Source of the DNA: Rhabditoides inermis
Taxonomy: Eukaryota; Nematoda; Chromadorea; Rhabditida; Rhabditidae
Length of the DNA: 64,000 bases
Direction: 5' to 3'
Assembly (NCBI GenBank): GCA_963966185.1
Contig: CAWZYM010000398.1
Location: 248,001 to 312,000, forward strand
A program made the translations under genes and the position numbers. Below the pieces are notes generated by a model. It was not told the DNA's origin. It ran no database searches and was given only the letters and a program-made list of their open reading frames with translations. This document shows positions 1-18,416 of the stretch, in pieces (within the stretch, counting starts at the first letter, position 1; each line of letters starts with the position of its first letter).

Positions 1-368
1 CGAGTGGCGCGACTGCTGGCGCATCTGTTCGAGTACAGAATGGTAGAACTCTCCTTCTTTCTTTCTTTCTCGTCCACGTTTCTACTACTCTGTCTGCAGG
101 TGAAGGACGCAGCCGACTGTTCGGAGACGACTATGAACAGCACGGTGCAGCTTCTGGTAAGTGGAGTGTGTGGGGGGGGGGAGAGGGAGGAGTGTGGAGA
201 ACTGATCAAATCTGCCTGTTCAGCGCTACTACGAGGACTTTTCACACCACGACCTGGCCATATCATACGTGTACAAGCTCTACTCGCTGCACATGCAACA
301 CGGCAACGAGATCGAGGCGGCCAAGACGCTCAACCTACACGCCAGCACACTCACTGTACGTCTGGTTG

Positions 369-421
<53 letters not shown>

Positions 422-2205
422 CTCCAACCCTCTCTGATTGCAGTGGGATGACTCGGATCTGCCCGAGTTTCTCGTCATCAAGGCGCTCAATCGACAGTGT
501 CGCACGCAGCGTCAGCTCAAGGAGAATCTCCTCAACGAGATTGCTTCTCTCTTGGCGGAGGTGGGGGCTTTCGTCGATGATATCAACCAATTGCCTAATA
601 ATAGTTTTGTGTTTGCAGGGTGAGATGTGGGAGGATTCGATAGCTGTGCTCAAGGAGCTGTGTCCAGTGTACGAGAAACGGTTCATCGACTATCAGAAGC
701 TCGCCGCTCTGCACGTGAGTTGCGAGACAAAACAAAACATTTTGTTTCTTAAATTTGTAGTAATACAAAGTTCTATATTCGAATAAATGGGGTGATCGCT
801 CCTCCTGTTGGCTGTGCATGTCGCTTTTATGCTCTAGGCGCAATAAAAGCGACCATCCATAGCCAAAAGGAAGACGCGACTCGGAGTGGGAAAGTGGAAC
901 TCACTACCCGGTCTGCGATCACTCACCAAAATCTCCAACACATTAATGAGTACTGTCCAGTTAGAAATAGAATATGCAGTAGTCTCCCTCGCATCTGTAT
1001 CGACGAGTCGAGACAGTATACCGCGCGACGGTCCGGATATACTATCCGCACATCGATACATATGCCGGGAGGAGGGACAGTGAATGATGGTGGAGTCAAG
1101 AGGCGGAGTGAGATCTGAGGTTGAAGAAAGTGGCATCTGGCACGCTTTTCCGCAGACTGCAGGTGTGGCGATTGCGAGAGGGCAGACTGTGTGTGCGGGC
1201 TCTGACACAGAGACGCCCGCTTCTTCTTACAGTTCCCAGGACCTTTACCAACAAAGACAGCACTTTGGGCGGGCGTGTCGGTTGCGAGATGGAATTGGGA
1301 GATCATAGACTCATGTGAAAGTGGTTTTGAAAGGACAACGCTATCGGGTAGAGGTCAAATCAAATGAAATCAAATATATTTATCAGGAATCAAATTTCAT
1401 GTCATTTTCGATTCGGGCAGAGGTGTGGTTTGCAGGAGCGTATCGCCGCGCTGTACCGGAAGGTGGACATGGAGGAGCGCGCGCACTTCTACTTCTACCA
1501 CGTCGCCTTCTACGGCACCGGATTCCCCGCCACACTCAACGGGCACAAGGCAGTGTTCCGCTCGGACAAGCTCGAGCGACACGCCGACTTTGTGCCGCGC
1601 ATCAAGCTCGTCTTTGGTGAGTGGGAAATGGAATTGAATAGAAGGACTCTTTCCGTCTTCTGCTGTGGTGGCGATGGCAACCACTACCGAAGAAGATGTG
1701 CGATGGAAGTGTTGGTGGATCAATGACGGAGATAAATTAAAAAAAATAGGTTTTTTCTAGGCTGCACGGATTCGATAATGAGCATGGACGACTGCTCGCA
1801 CCTCCAGCACAAGCCCGGCAGACACATGCAGGTATGCGAGTGACATCATTAGGGCCAAGACGACGTCATCTTTCAGATTTTCAACGTCGACCCGATCACG
1901 GACCACTGCCCGATTCTAGATCCCGATGTCAACCCCGCGATAAAGAACTACTACCGGCAGTACAATGTGGGTGAACGTCTTTGTGCGGTAAAGTATTTCG
2001 GCTCCTTTCAGATCTGTCACTTTGAGTATTCTCGAGTGATGGAGAAGAGGAGCACAAAGTGGACGGACATTGAAGACTGCGAGGTGGATTTGTATACTGA
2101 TAAGTCGATTGCTATGATCTTTTGATTGTAGGTTATGCGCACGTGGATCACCCGTCGTCGGCTCACCACCGAAACGCGACTGCCCAACATTCTGCGGTCT
2201 GCCAA

Positions 2206-2254
<49 letters not shown>

Positions 2255-2690
2255 GGAGAGGGAAAGAGAGAGAGGGGGAGAGAGGCGAGTATGTGTATTT
2301 GGAGTGATGTAGATTGTGTCGACGTCGGACGCGATGGATTTGGACCCGCTGCGGCGGAGTGTGGAAATGATGAAACGAAAGAACGAGGGCCTCATGGAGA
2401 CGGCCCACCTGGTACAGAGGAACCCACTCATGAGCGTCATGAAGCTGTCCGGTGCGTCCTTATCTCTCACACACACACAATGATTCCTCCTCTCAGGCGA
2501 AATCATCGGTGTCGTGCAGGCGGCAGTGATGGGTGGAGTGAAGAACTACGAGGTGCATACAATAAACCGTTTTCCACTGATTCACCTTTGCCAGGTATTC
2601 TTCTCGGAAAAGTGCGCTCGCCTCCTGGACGCCGAGGAGAAGCAGCTGGTGGGAGAGCTGTCCGCTCTCATTGTCGATCAGGTGAGGGAC

Positions 2691-2729
<39 letters not shown>

Positions 2730-3068
2730 AGCAAGATGGGAGACTGACCTGGAAGTCTAGGTGGCGGTGGTTGAGTACTGTCTGATGGTGCACGGTTCTC
2801 GCCCCGGCGCCAATCGATCCATCCACGAGACGATGCTCGACGCGTTCCTCAAACACAAGGCATACGTCGAGGACACGTTCGGCAAAACGGTTGGTGTGAT
2901 TGAGAGTTTCATTTGCAAACATGTGTCTAGACGTCGATGCTGCCTGCCGGCGCGTCCATCCACATGCGTCCGCCGTCCCTCCATCTCCCAGACACCCTGC
3001 TCAACCCGCCCCTCGCCGAGAAAAAGACGAGCGGACTGTTCGAGAAGCTCGACTCCAGGTGAGTATGG

Positions 3069-3114
<46 letters not shown>

Positions 3115-3711
3115 TACTGTGCAGGTAAAAATGAGGTAATAATGTGTATGCAGCACGCCGATGGGCACTCTCACGCGTCGCGGTCTGCGCACCCCGAAAG
3201 AGCTCCTCCCATCAGTCATGGCTAACATACTTACGCCCGCCCGCAAGAGTACTGCCAGCGCGATCAGCAACGGGTGAGTTGGGGAGAGTGGGGGGGGGGG
3301 AGATGGACACACTATTCATTCAGTTCGGTGTCGTCGCTGCGTGACGACACGTTTGTGGGGGCGCAGGTGAAGCCGGCTGCTGTGGCGCCCCACGTGCGCC
3401 GACAGACTAGCGGCAGTATCGACGGTGAGAACAGTGACATGTGTCCTCACTGCATGTTGTGTGTCAGGCATCAAGTTCCGCGACGCGTCTCGTCTGTGCG
3501 CCGCGCCGCCGCCTCTGCCCGCCAGACCATCCGCGTCTCCGTCGACCCCGACCCGACCTCCGCGCACTCCCAAGCACACGCCAGACAGCAAGGTAGGGCT
3601 AGCCAGTGCAATGCGAGATAAAGATTTGTTATGATAGCGCGGGGATGATGGGGCTCCGTGATCAATGTTCGCTTATCATTGCAGCCGCGTTCGCCGACTC
3701 CGCTCGAATGA
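1..3711 (+). CDS. ced-5: CED-5/DOCK1-family Rac guanine nucleotide exchange factor, C-terminal part (5' end outside window)
   Basis: CED-5/DOCK180 with its ELMO partner activates Rac during engulfment of dying cells and cell migration. The window holds the DHR-2 (GEF) domain and the C-terminal tail. Joined exons follow DOCK1 block by block: VYKLYSLHMQHGNEIEAAKT, GEMWEDSIAVLKEL, FYFYHVAFYGTGFP, ICHFEYSRVMEKR, LPNILRSAK, NPLMSVMKLSG, AAVMGGVKNYE. Exons as read: 1-42, 100-156, 224-355, 444-560, 619-714, 1435-1616, 1761-1831, 1877-1966, 2012-2083, 2132-2206, 2313-2451, 2497-2552, 2595-2681, 2761-2889, 2931-3058, 3154-3273, 3324 to about 3422, 3470-3593 and 3685-3711 (TGA). The last two coding exons are proline-rich (PPPLPARPSASPSTPTRPPR), as expected for the SH3-binding tail that recruits CED-2/CrkII. 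Several introns carry GA or CT microsatellites. Phases agree at the junctions checked. The orthology is secure; a few splice points are not. Confidence 0.93.
371..418. repeat. (CT)n microsatellite in a ced-5 intron
   Basis: Uninterrupted CT dinucleotide run of about 24 units. It fills most of the intron between exons 224-355 and 444-560, just before the polypyrimidine tract of the acceptor. Confidence 0.95.
2209..2280. repeat. (GA)n tract growing out of a ced-5 splice donor
   Basis: The intron after the exon ending at 2206 starts GTGAGAGAGA and continues as an imperfect GA tract, so the repeat is in register with the donor consensus itself. The tract fills most of this small intron. Confidence 0.92.
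2692..2728. repeat. (GA)n microsatellite in a ced-5 intron
   Basis: GA run starting about 11 nt after the donor at 2682, in the intron between exons 2595-2681 and 2761-2889. Confidence 0.92.
3072..3108. repeat. (GA)n microsatellite in a ced-5 intron
   Basis: GA run about 14 nt after the donor at 3059, in the intron between exons 2931-3058 and 3154-3273. Confidence 0.92.
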
Positions 3712-4025
3712 AGACAACGAGTTTTTCAAATCAACCAATCGCCCCCCGCTCCGCTCGCCGCCCAACTCTTGCGCGCCGTCGTTTTTAGTCCCCGTTTTAT
3801 CCTCTCCCTTTTTCGCGACCCGGTCATTTTTCGTTTCCAGTACGTTGTTACTATATGTTATGTGCTTTATATCGCATGCTCACCAAACAATTCCGTCACT
3901 TAGTCGAGTATTAAATATTCCAGATTTTTGTTGTTGCTATGAATGAGAGGGATAGAGGTTGTTGCGCCTTTTCAATATCTATAAACATAACTGTTTGTAT
4001 ATGTGTTAGCGAGAATTATCTCAGA

Positions 4026-5372
4026 ATGCCAGCTGAATTGATCTCAACGGACGACGTCTTCAAATACGAGACGTTCCTATTTGATGCCGATGGTGAGTGT
4101 TTGTATGATTGTTGGTTCTTTTGGTTTTCATTGAATGGTGTTGAGGAGTGTTGTGGACCGGCGACCGGCCCGTGCCTGGCGCGCAAGACTTCATCACCAC
4201 TCTCCTCAAGAAGGTGAGCATTTTGTTTGACTGTGTTCTTTGTTTGTTCTTCAAATATTCATGAGCTGTTTCGTATCTGTATAAACTGTGGTGTGTTAAG
4301 GGCAAGCGCGTGTTCATCATCACGAACAACTCGACCAAGACGGTCGACGAGTACATGAAGAAGATCGAGAAGATGGGGTTCGGCAACGTGAACCGGGAGC
4401 ACGTCATGTCTCCCGCCGTGGTGCTCGCCGACCACCTGCAGTCGAAGCAGTTCCAGGGGAAACGTGTCTATCTCATCGGTACGAGTGGTTGAAGACTGAC
4501 ATATACTTATGGTGGTTGGTTGCAGGCACCAACTCGCTGAAGAACAGTCTCGAGTCGGCCGGCGTGCACTGCTTCGGAACCGGGGTGAGTATGGATAGAT
4601 ATGAAATGGGAGGTTATGATATTTTGTGTCTTTATTTTATTTCAATTTCATGATGCTGTGTCTGTTGTATGTATTTTAGGGGCAAGAGCTGTGTGGTTAT
4701 ATACGGTGATTTCAGCCGGATCCGTTCGACCAGCACACTTCTGGTGACTTCATGTTCGGTCTGGACTGCGGAGAGACGCCCGCTGCAGTCGTTGTCTCGT
4801 TTGATGGACACTTCAGGTGCGGTCATTTCTCTTTTCGTCCACTGTACTTCTTCCAGCTATCCGAAGTTGATGCGCGCCGCCAACTACATCTCGCACCCTG
4901 AGTGCGAGTTCTTCATCACCAACGAGGACTACCAGTTCCCCGGACCCGACAAGAGCCTCGTCGTGCCAGGTGTGTGCATGTTGCATAGTGTGTGTTGTAT
5001 AAACCATACCAGTCTTTTACGCGCTCTTGATAGGCACTGGATGTATCGCGGCGTGTGTGCGCAGTGTGACGGACCGCAGGCCGACCGTGTTCGGAAAGCC
5101 GGGTACCAAGATGGGAGACTTCCTCAAGAAGCGCCACCACATTGACCCCGCCTCTACCATCATGTTCGGAGACCGGTCCGTGCCAGTGGACACTATCGAT
5201 TGAAAGTTTATTTTATTTCAGTCTGGACACGGACATCCATTTTGCCAACTCGAACGGCTTCGCTTCGTGTCTGGTGCTGACTGGAGTGAACAATCACGAG
5301 ACGGTGGCTCGTGCGGAGGAAGACGGCAAGCAGTATCTCGTGCCCCGGTTCTACTACTCATTCCTCCAGTGA
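4026..5372 (+). CDS. PGP: Phosphoglycolate phosphatase-like HAD hydrolase
   Basis: A 292-aa HAD-superfamily phosphatase of the PGP/PDXP (p-nitrophenylphosphatase-like) family, cytosolic. It hydrolyses 2-phosphoglycolate and related small phosphoesters. Eight exons: 4026-4092, 4146-4213, 4301-4478, 4526-4584, 4716-4816, 4857-4969, 5034-5175 and 5222-5372, total 879 nt, phases consistent. HAD motif I is FLFDADGVLW near residue 18, with both catalytic aspartates. Motif II is FIITNNSTKT, and motif IV is MFGDRLDTDIHFA near the C-terminus. The cap region carries ITNEDYQFPGPD. Length is close to the usual 300 or so. The start is the first ATG giving the normal N-terminus (MPAELISTDDVFKYETFLFDAD). 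The second exon must be entered at an unusual GAG acceptor (4143-4145) to restore DADGVLW. C. elegans has several paralogues (pgph genes); I cannot say which one this matches. Confidence 0.93.
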
Positions 5373-5653
5373 TAGTCTGATTATCTCATTGTTGCACTAG
5401 TATTGTTAGTTTAATATGCTAGGATATGTAATGGTCTATGAGATTCTTTGAGCAGACGTTTGGCAGGTTGCATTTCCGCGCCCCATTCATGTTGGCGCAC
5501 TGCCGCTGTTGCGGGCGGGGGGCGGAGCGCGGCGGTTTTTCATTCAGGCACCATGTCATATGTTCGTTATCAGTTCTTCCACTATCTATTTTCATGGTTT
5601 TGTTTATGCGTTTTCAAAGCGATTCACAAGTGTCCGTTGACAAGATTATTACA

Positions 5654-5659
5654 AATAAA
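5654..5659 (+). terminator. Candidate poly(A) signal of the phosphatase gene
   Basis: AATAAA 282 nt after the stop codon and the first canonical hexamer downstream of it. The 5373-6133 stretch otherwise shows only 3' UTR and spacer sequence. Confidence 0.45.
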
Positions 5660-6133
5660 GAAGAGCTTCTGTCGTCACACGGTTGTCATGCATGCGAAAT
5701 GGAGAACACTGGCGATGAAATGCCCACTAGCCGTTTTGTTGTTTTTTTCTTCATCGTGTGATGTTGTGAAAACATAATCACTTTATCCGGAATGTGACCC
5801 TGTCCGTTTGATTTCTTGACACTGACTGAATTGTCCGTCGAATGCGAGTGCTTTTGTATTCTGTAGGTGTGTTGCTGCTATACCGATACCGCCATGTAAC
5901 GTGCCCAGTGTTTCATATGCCTCGCATTAGAGATATCTCTAGTGGTTTGGAATATCTCGTATCCATCGATTCGTTCCTTTGGTGCGAATGGGCAACGTGC
6001 ATTCTCGGTGCATGTTGCATTGTTGTCGCACTCGATTTGCTCGCGAGTCTTGCCTACTTGTTTCCTCCTACTCTGTTGCGTGTAACTGGTATTATGAAAA
6101 CATGTCCAATGCAGGTAGTTTCTCCTTTTCACC

Positions 6134-8672
6134 ATGGAGAACAACGAATCGCCAGAAGATAACAGCAGAGACGTGAGTCAGGGGGGGCTGAGGGGCCGCG
6201 TGATTTTCTATCATATATTTGATTGCGGGGGGGGGGGGGTGATGACGTCACATTGCGAAACATTCCAGGCGTATCGCTGGAACGAGGCCGCGTGGAGCGA
6301 CGACGAGCAGGATAGACGGTGGCTCATGCAGGTAGAATACCGCATTTGTTTGTTGCTTGTTTACATATTGTCGTGTTGTTGCAGCGCGTTGACCAGGCTG
6401 CGGAGGTGATGGCGTTGAATGCTGCGTCGGCATCAGAACGACGTCGACAGGGCGGCTCGGTCGCCGTAGACATAGAAGCCGCGTATCCCGAAGAAGACGA
6501 AGGTACGTTGTGGTCGTTGCTATTTTGAAACATTATATCATTTGTTTTCTGCCCGTGTTTGATACCTACGTTGTTGCTGCTCACAAACGCCTGACTGTAC
6601 TCTGCACTTGCATGTCACCTGATACTCTCCACATAGTTTTGTATTGATAGTAGCACAGTGTCACTTAGCTATTCACTTTCACTCCATGTAACATTTTGTT
6701 CTGCGATCCCTGGTTAGTATAGTCATCGTTTCCGCTGTGCGATCGAACGAGATGGCTGTTGCTTGGCTGTTAATGTCGACGAGCTGATGTCTGTTTAGGT
6801 TCGTCGTCTGCGGAGGTTGGTTCGGGAGAGGCGGAGGAGGAGCAGGAGCCGCCGCGCACCATGTCGGACGCGGCAGACATGATGCGCCGAGAGTTCCAGC
6901 GACTCCGACACTCGGTCGGACAGAATCGAGAGGCCGAAACGGTGCGTTCTTTGGTATTGTTATTGAAGGGCAGTACCTTTGTGTTCAGGTGTATTGCATG
7001 CTGTCGGCGCTGGTGCCCTTCTTACTCATATTCGTCACCAAGGTGCGCGCCGTGTTTATCATGTACGAACGAGTGCGTAGAACATTTCTCTCCCCTTTTT
7101 TGCCTGTTTATGAATGCATGCGCGCACTGCATGTGATTCGAAATTTGGAACTGCTTGAAACTATGCAACAGCGAGATGCGTGTCGCATGCGATTGTGAAT
7201 CTTGCAAGTGCTGTTTATAGATTGTTTTCGACAACTACTGTTCGTTGGGTGTGATAATTGTCGGATATATCCAATTCCTCAACGACGACAACAAGCTGCT
7301 CGCTATTATCACCTCGGGTACGTGATTTATTGTTTTGTGATTGATCAATATTGCCCTGTTCAGGTACTATTGGCTGGCAGATGGTGTCGGTCTACACGAC
7401 GTTTGTCGCTGTACTCATCGCACTCTCCCTCATGCCGTCCGTACTCGACGTGGGTGGTCCTCATAAATTATTATTGATTTTTATGATTTGATATCATTGT
7501 TCTAATTGTCATCTATTGTCAGATGATCACGTTTAACATCTGGTCACTCAAGTACGAGTCGTTCTTCTCTACTGTCTACTACACTCTAGTCGCCGACATA
7601 ATCGCCAAACACCTCACCATCACCGTCAAAGCCACTGTAGGTTCTTTGTTGTGTGTTGTAGTGTATTATTCGACCTGACAGATTTATTTCTGTTTTTTTT
7701 TTCAGATCACTCTCCTCCCCACCACATTGGTAACGACAAAGCGAAAGCGACGCTGCTATCAGTTTGTCGAGTATCTCTCACAATTCTACCGGCGAGTCCT
7801 ATTCGATAGTTTGTATTGCGTACTGTTATAATGTATGACTGATTCATACCTGTCCTCTTCTCTGACACAAGGGTGCTTGATCAGAAGCGTCTGTGGATCG
7901 GTATCTTGCCATTCAATGAAACTGTTTTCGTAGTGTAGATGTATTTTCAGCTCTCTGTTGCCGCTGCCTCGCTGGATCGTGTATCTGTGCGGCGCGGGCG
8001 GCTACGAGCAAATCGCCTTCACAGACATCATCGTCCTCTTCATGTACTGCAGCATAAAGGTACCCTTTTCAAATCGAAAGTTTATCCAGAATCGCATTTT
8101 CGTGCATGAAAGTGGTTACGACTACCTTTTTGAATATTGATTATACTTTATACACACTGTCGTTTGAGTCTCGCGAGGCGATGGTGTACGCTCGTCACGT
8201 GGCGCTCTCCCTACTCACCCTCTGTCGACGCTCTCCGCATGGAACCACTCCCAGCAAGGTACGGCAAAGTTTGGAACTGTAGTAATCGAAAGTCACAGTG
8301 TGGATAGTAATGATTATTATAGGAGGAGATTGCGGAGAACCCCAACTGCTCGATCTGCTACGATCCCATGCACAAACCGGTCAAGGTGGGGTTTTTTTTT
8401 TAAATTAAAAATATTTTTTTGTTTATTCGTGATCTGTACTGTTTTCGTTTCAGTTGTCGTGCAGTCACACTTTCTGCGAAGACTGTGTGGATACGTGGCT
8501 GGACCGAGAACAGACGTGTCCAATGTGCAGAGCACAGGTGAGTAAGAGTATGAACAGACAATTGACATTGACGGTATCGATATCTATATTGATTAATCGA
8601 TTTTCTCAGGTGGACAAGGAGGACAATACGTGGAAGAGCGGCACGACGTCCAAGATGCCTTGGATTGCATGA
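6134..8672 (+). CDS. RNFT: RNFT1/2-like multi-pass membrane RING-finger E3 ligase
   Basis: Predicted 402 aa, with C3HC4 RING and membrane segments as in RNFT1/RNFT2, ER-associated ubiquitin ligases. Fourteen exons: 6134-6172, 6269-6331, 6385-6502, 6799-6941, 6989-7042, 7221-7317, 7364-7449, 7523-7636, 7706-7791, 7951-8059, 8169-8258, 8323-8385, 8454-8537 and 8610-8672, total 1209 nt in phase. An acidic N-terminus is followed by hydrophobic segments ([29 protein letters not shown]). [16 protein letters not shown] matches the RNFT 'QYYRTFVPIPVWFRYL' region. The RING reads [20 protein letters not shown], then CEDC and CPMC; the tail [10 protein letters not shown] matches RNFT 'INKWKDGATS'. The join after 7791 needs a GC donor, and exon 8169 a GAG acceptor. 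An acceptor-like GCAG lies about 20 nt before the ATG, possibly a trans-splice site. Confidence 0.9.
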
Positions 8673-8978
8673 GACTGGAGAGACAGGAGACGGGTAGACT
8701 CGCGGAGAGCGCGCGAGTTTGGATTTTCTCAAAACAGGTCCCACTGACACGGTTCGTAGCCGCCGCCTGCGTAGCGCGCACTCACTTGTGATGATGTCCG
8801 TATGTGTACAGAGTCGTTGTGTTCCACTGGCGGCAGATCGTGAGAGTGTCGTTGTAGCCTTCTCTACCCACTAGCCTTGTTTGTTTATTGTCGCGTATTC
8901 ATTACACTGTATAGATAGATGCCAATTATGAATTGTGATGTGCAAATATTGTCGATGCGCTTTCCCGGATGACGAGCG

Positions 8979-8984
8979 AATAAA
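8979..8984 (+). terminator. Candidate poly(A) signal of the RNFT-like gene
   Basis: AATAAA about 300 nt after the RNFT stop codon. Between 8673 and 9207 I see no convincing exon. A short open stretch at 8938 encodes a Cys-rich peptide but lacks a usable splice connection. Confidence 0.45.
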
Positions 8985-9207
8985 ACTGCGAATAATATGC
9001 GGTTGTTTCTAGATGAAGCAGTGACTTGGGATCCCAGTGACTAAGGATCTCTTGGCTGGACGCAAAGGGATGTCGCCGTCGGCATCCGGCGGACCATCCA
9101 CACTCGTGCATGCATTTACAGCCGCGAGTCTGCTGTCGAGTCAACACACCTGGGTTGTATAAGTGGAAGAGGGTGGAGTGATCGTCTCGAATGCAATCAG
9201 AGCATCC

Positions 9208-9722
9208 ATGTTGCGTCGGCAGAGCTCGCCCGTTCCGGAGGATCCCTCGTCCGCCGCCTCATGTCCCGAAGGACTGATCGCAGTGCGAACTGTCGCCTGC
9301 ATTGCCGTCACTCCCACAAGGTACCCTTCTCTCCTAACCCCTCTGTTCAGTTTATCTTCAGTCCGCACTACTCCCGTCGCCTCGATGAATCCACTCTCGC
9401 CTTTCGTCAACTCTCAACTCGCGCCTCCTGGATACTCACCGCATACTACGTCACCTTGTTAGTACTAAAATATTGATTATATTGAATGTTCGTGTTCAGC
9501 CCGTCTGGTCTCTTCTGCTGCTTCGACACGGTGGAGCCGCCGGCTGATCTTATATTCGCCCACTTCCAGCGGAGGGGACGCTACACCATCTACAGGGTAA
9601 GTGGGAGAAGATACTATTTCGTACTATTTCGTCGACCATTCCAGGCGCTGTATGCATCGGACGGCGGATTCCCGGAGTGCTACAAGCCCAGTTTCTTCTT
9701 CTACAAACACATCATGGTCTGA
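9208..9722 (+). CDS. Unrecognised 127-aa protein
   Basis: Four exons join in phase: 9208-9320, 9362-9457, 9500-9596 and 9645-9722, 384 nt with the stop. The protein starts MLRRQSSPVPEDPSSAASCP, continues through RRLDESTLAFRQLSTRASW and LFCCFDTVEPPADLIFAHF, and ends KPSFFFYKHIMV. I do not recognise a family. The N-terminus is short, Ser/Pro-rich and probably disordered. The C-terminal half is rich in aromatic residues and could fold. Acceptors (TATCTTCAG, GTGTTCAG, CATTCCAG) and donors (GTACCC, GTTAGT, GTAAGT) are all usable. The start is the first ATG in the open frame; an upstream exon joined near 9164-9172 is possible. It could be an independent gene or the 3' end of a longer one. Confidence 0.55.
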
Positions 9723-10420
9723 AACACTTCACCCAAGAGAATAGTCAGTTTTTCCCTAATTGTTGCTCTGTTTTGTTTCTATAATTTCATTCAGTTTCGT
9801 GTTATGAACTTTTGTTCAGATAAATTTTTACTTTTTATGAAGGACTTTCTTGGCTCAGTAATGGAAGTTTGCAATAGCTTGTAAAATATTTTTTCGAGTG
9901 GCTTGTACAAGAAAACTCGCGCTTATCCCCCTGTAATATACAACAAAAAACATTTTTTTTATAATTGTTTTTATAATGTCTTCATTTCCAATGACTCTGA
10001 ATGTGAATGCATACAATCGTATAAATATATTTCAATAAATATGACATGGTAATGGTCTAATTTTAAAAATATGAAAAAGAGATTGCAACAATGGAGAGAG
10101 AAAGTGGGTGGTGAAATTGAATAACCAAAAATAAATTACAAGAATAAAATGCGAACAAATCACAATGTGACTAGCAAATGTTGTGCGTATTGAAAGAGAC
10201 GAGAGTGTGTGAGTACATCTTTGTCAAATCTATATCAATATTATGCGAGCTTGAGACAGTGTGTGTGAGAGAGAAATAAATCCTTGCTAGTCAAATAAAA
10301 TCAACCAAAATCAATCAATCAAGTAGTACCCTTCGCAATATGATCAACTAACTATGAGCCCTGCTGCTGCTATCAGCTGACCGGATCAGCTGTTCCGTCG
10401 TTGTCGTCCGTCCGTCCGTG
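9723..10420. other. AT-rich convergent 3' spacer between the 127-aa gene and syd-2
   Basis: No coding signal on either strand. It is AT-rich and should contain both 3' UTRs. It includes one copy (about 10020-10127) of a local direct repeat whose partner lies in the last syd-2 intron. Confidence 0.6.
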
Positions 10421-17128
<6,708 letters not shown>

Positions 17129-17616
17129 TCTCCAACTCCACAACAAACACTGCAATGAAACGCGCATTCATACACGAGTAAGCGGGGAATGCACAGACTG
17201 TATACATATCATACTCACCATCTCACTTCACTATGCAACCGTGAGCGTTTCAAGTTTGATTTAGATATTCTAACGGAAGTTCCAAAGCCAATAGATCAAA
17301 CATAACACAAATACATAAAGTTCATAGCTAAACAAATACATTTGTCAAATGTACCTACATGCGCGTTTCACAATGTCGAAACACCACAAACACACTCTCA
17401 ATGTGTGACACCAGTAACAGCTAGGGTGGAAAAACGCTTGCCGGCAGTCGGCAGAGTGTGTGCGGTCACAGCATCATTACTGCACAAACTCGAAACATAT
17501 GGCAGCGCTAATTTCAGCCTGGGAATCGCTCTCCGATTAGTCATTGCGTCGTAATCGCGCACATTCAATGCCTCGTCGACGACGACGACGACGAGGTTAG
17601 CGAGTAAGCAGATTAC

Positions 17617-17932
17617 ACGCCCAATCTCGGACGGAGTTTCCACCCCGACCACACAGAACTTGATGTCCTGTCCCAATTTGAGCAGCACCGTGACAATTAT
17701 CGTTACTAACAGTTACTATTACTGCTACTTATAACGCCCAATCTTGATTTGGTAGGAATATGCAAATTTTGAAAATTTGCATATTTGCCTATTTTGATTC
17801 AAATTGTGTTAGATCGAACTGTCTATACCTATTCTATCCAGACAATCATAGTTATGCTCAAAAACATAGATGGTTGAAGCACACCAACAAATTCTGTAAG
17901 GTCGGGGTGGAAACTCCGTCCGAGATTGGGAC
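17617..17932. mobile_element. Inverted-repeat element (MITE-like) upstream of syd-2
   Basis: Arms of about 45 bp are inverted copies. The left arm (17617-17663) contains CCCAATCTCGGACGGAGTTT and the right arm (17889-17932) its reverse complement, both continuing through CCACCCCGACC. The interior is AT-rich with a small palindrome (AAATTTTGAAAATTTGCAT near 17763). I could not define a target duplication, so the outer limits are approximate. No coding capacity. Confidence 0.7.
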
Positions 17933-18355
17933 GCTCGTAGTAAGCAGTGGATGTAAACTCACAGTATCATGAGTCGGCGGCGCACGCTTATCCTAGCTGC
18001 ATCTATCCAATCAACGCGGCGCCGAATCTGCAACAAGCGAGTAAGAAAAAAACCACGCGAGCAAACTCGGCAAACGCATCGCGCACATTACAAATGCATG
18101 GAATAATCGGGGACGGAGATGGAGAAGAAAAAATCGGGGGATGCGACGGCTCCCGCGACGACGACGATGGGCGCGGTGTGTTTTGTCCTTGCGATATGCA
18201 AATGTGGGGTGAGGAAGGAACGCGGGTGGTGGCCGCGCGACCGCGAGGGGAGAGAGCGCTCGCGCGAGAGAGAGCGCATTACACCCTCGTATAGATGGCG
18301 GGTATCGATCGGCGTGAGAGAGTGCGCGGAGTGCGGTGGGGACGGAGGAGAGGCC

Positions 18356-18416
<61 letters not shown>

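Noticed and set aside
8938..9012. Cys-rich mini open frame starting MCKYCRCAFPDDERIKLRII
   Set aside because: It ends at a stop after 24 codons and has no donor in phase with the 127-aa gene; it lies in the RNFT 3' region with an AATAAA.
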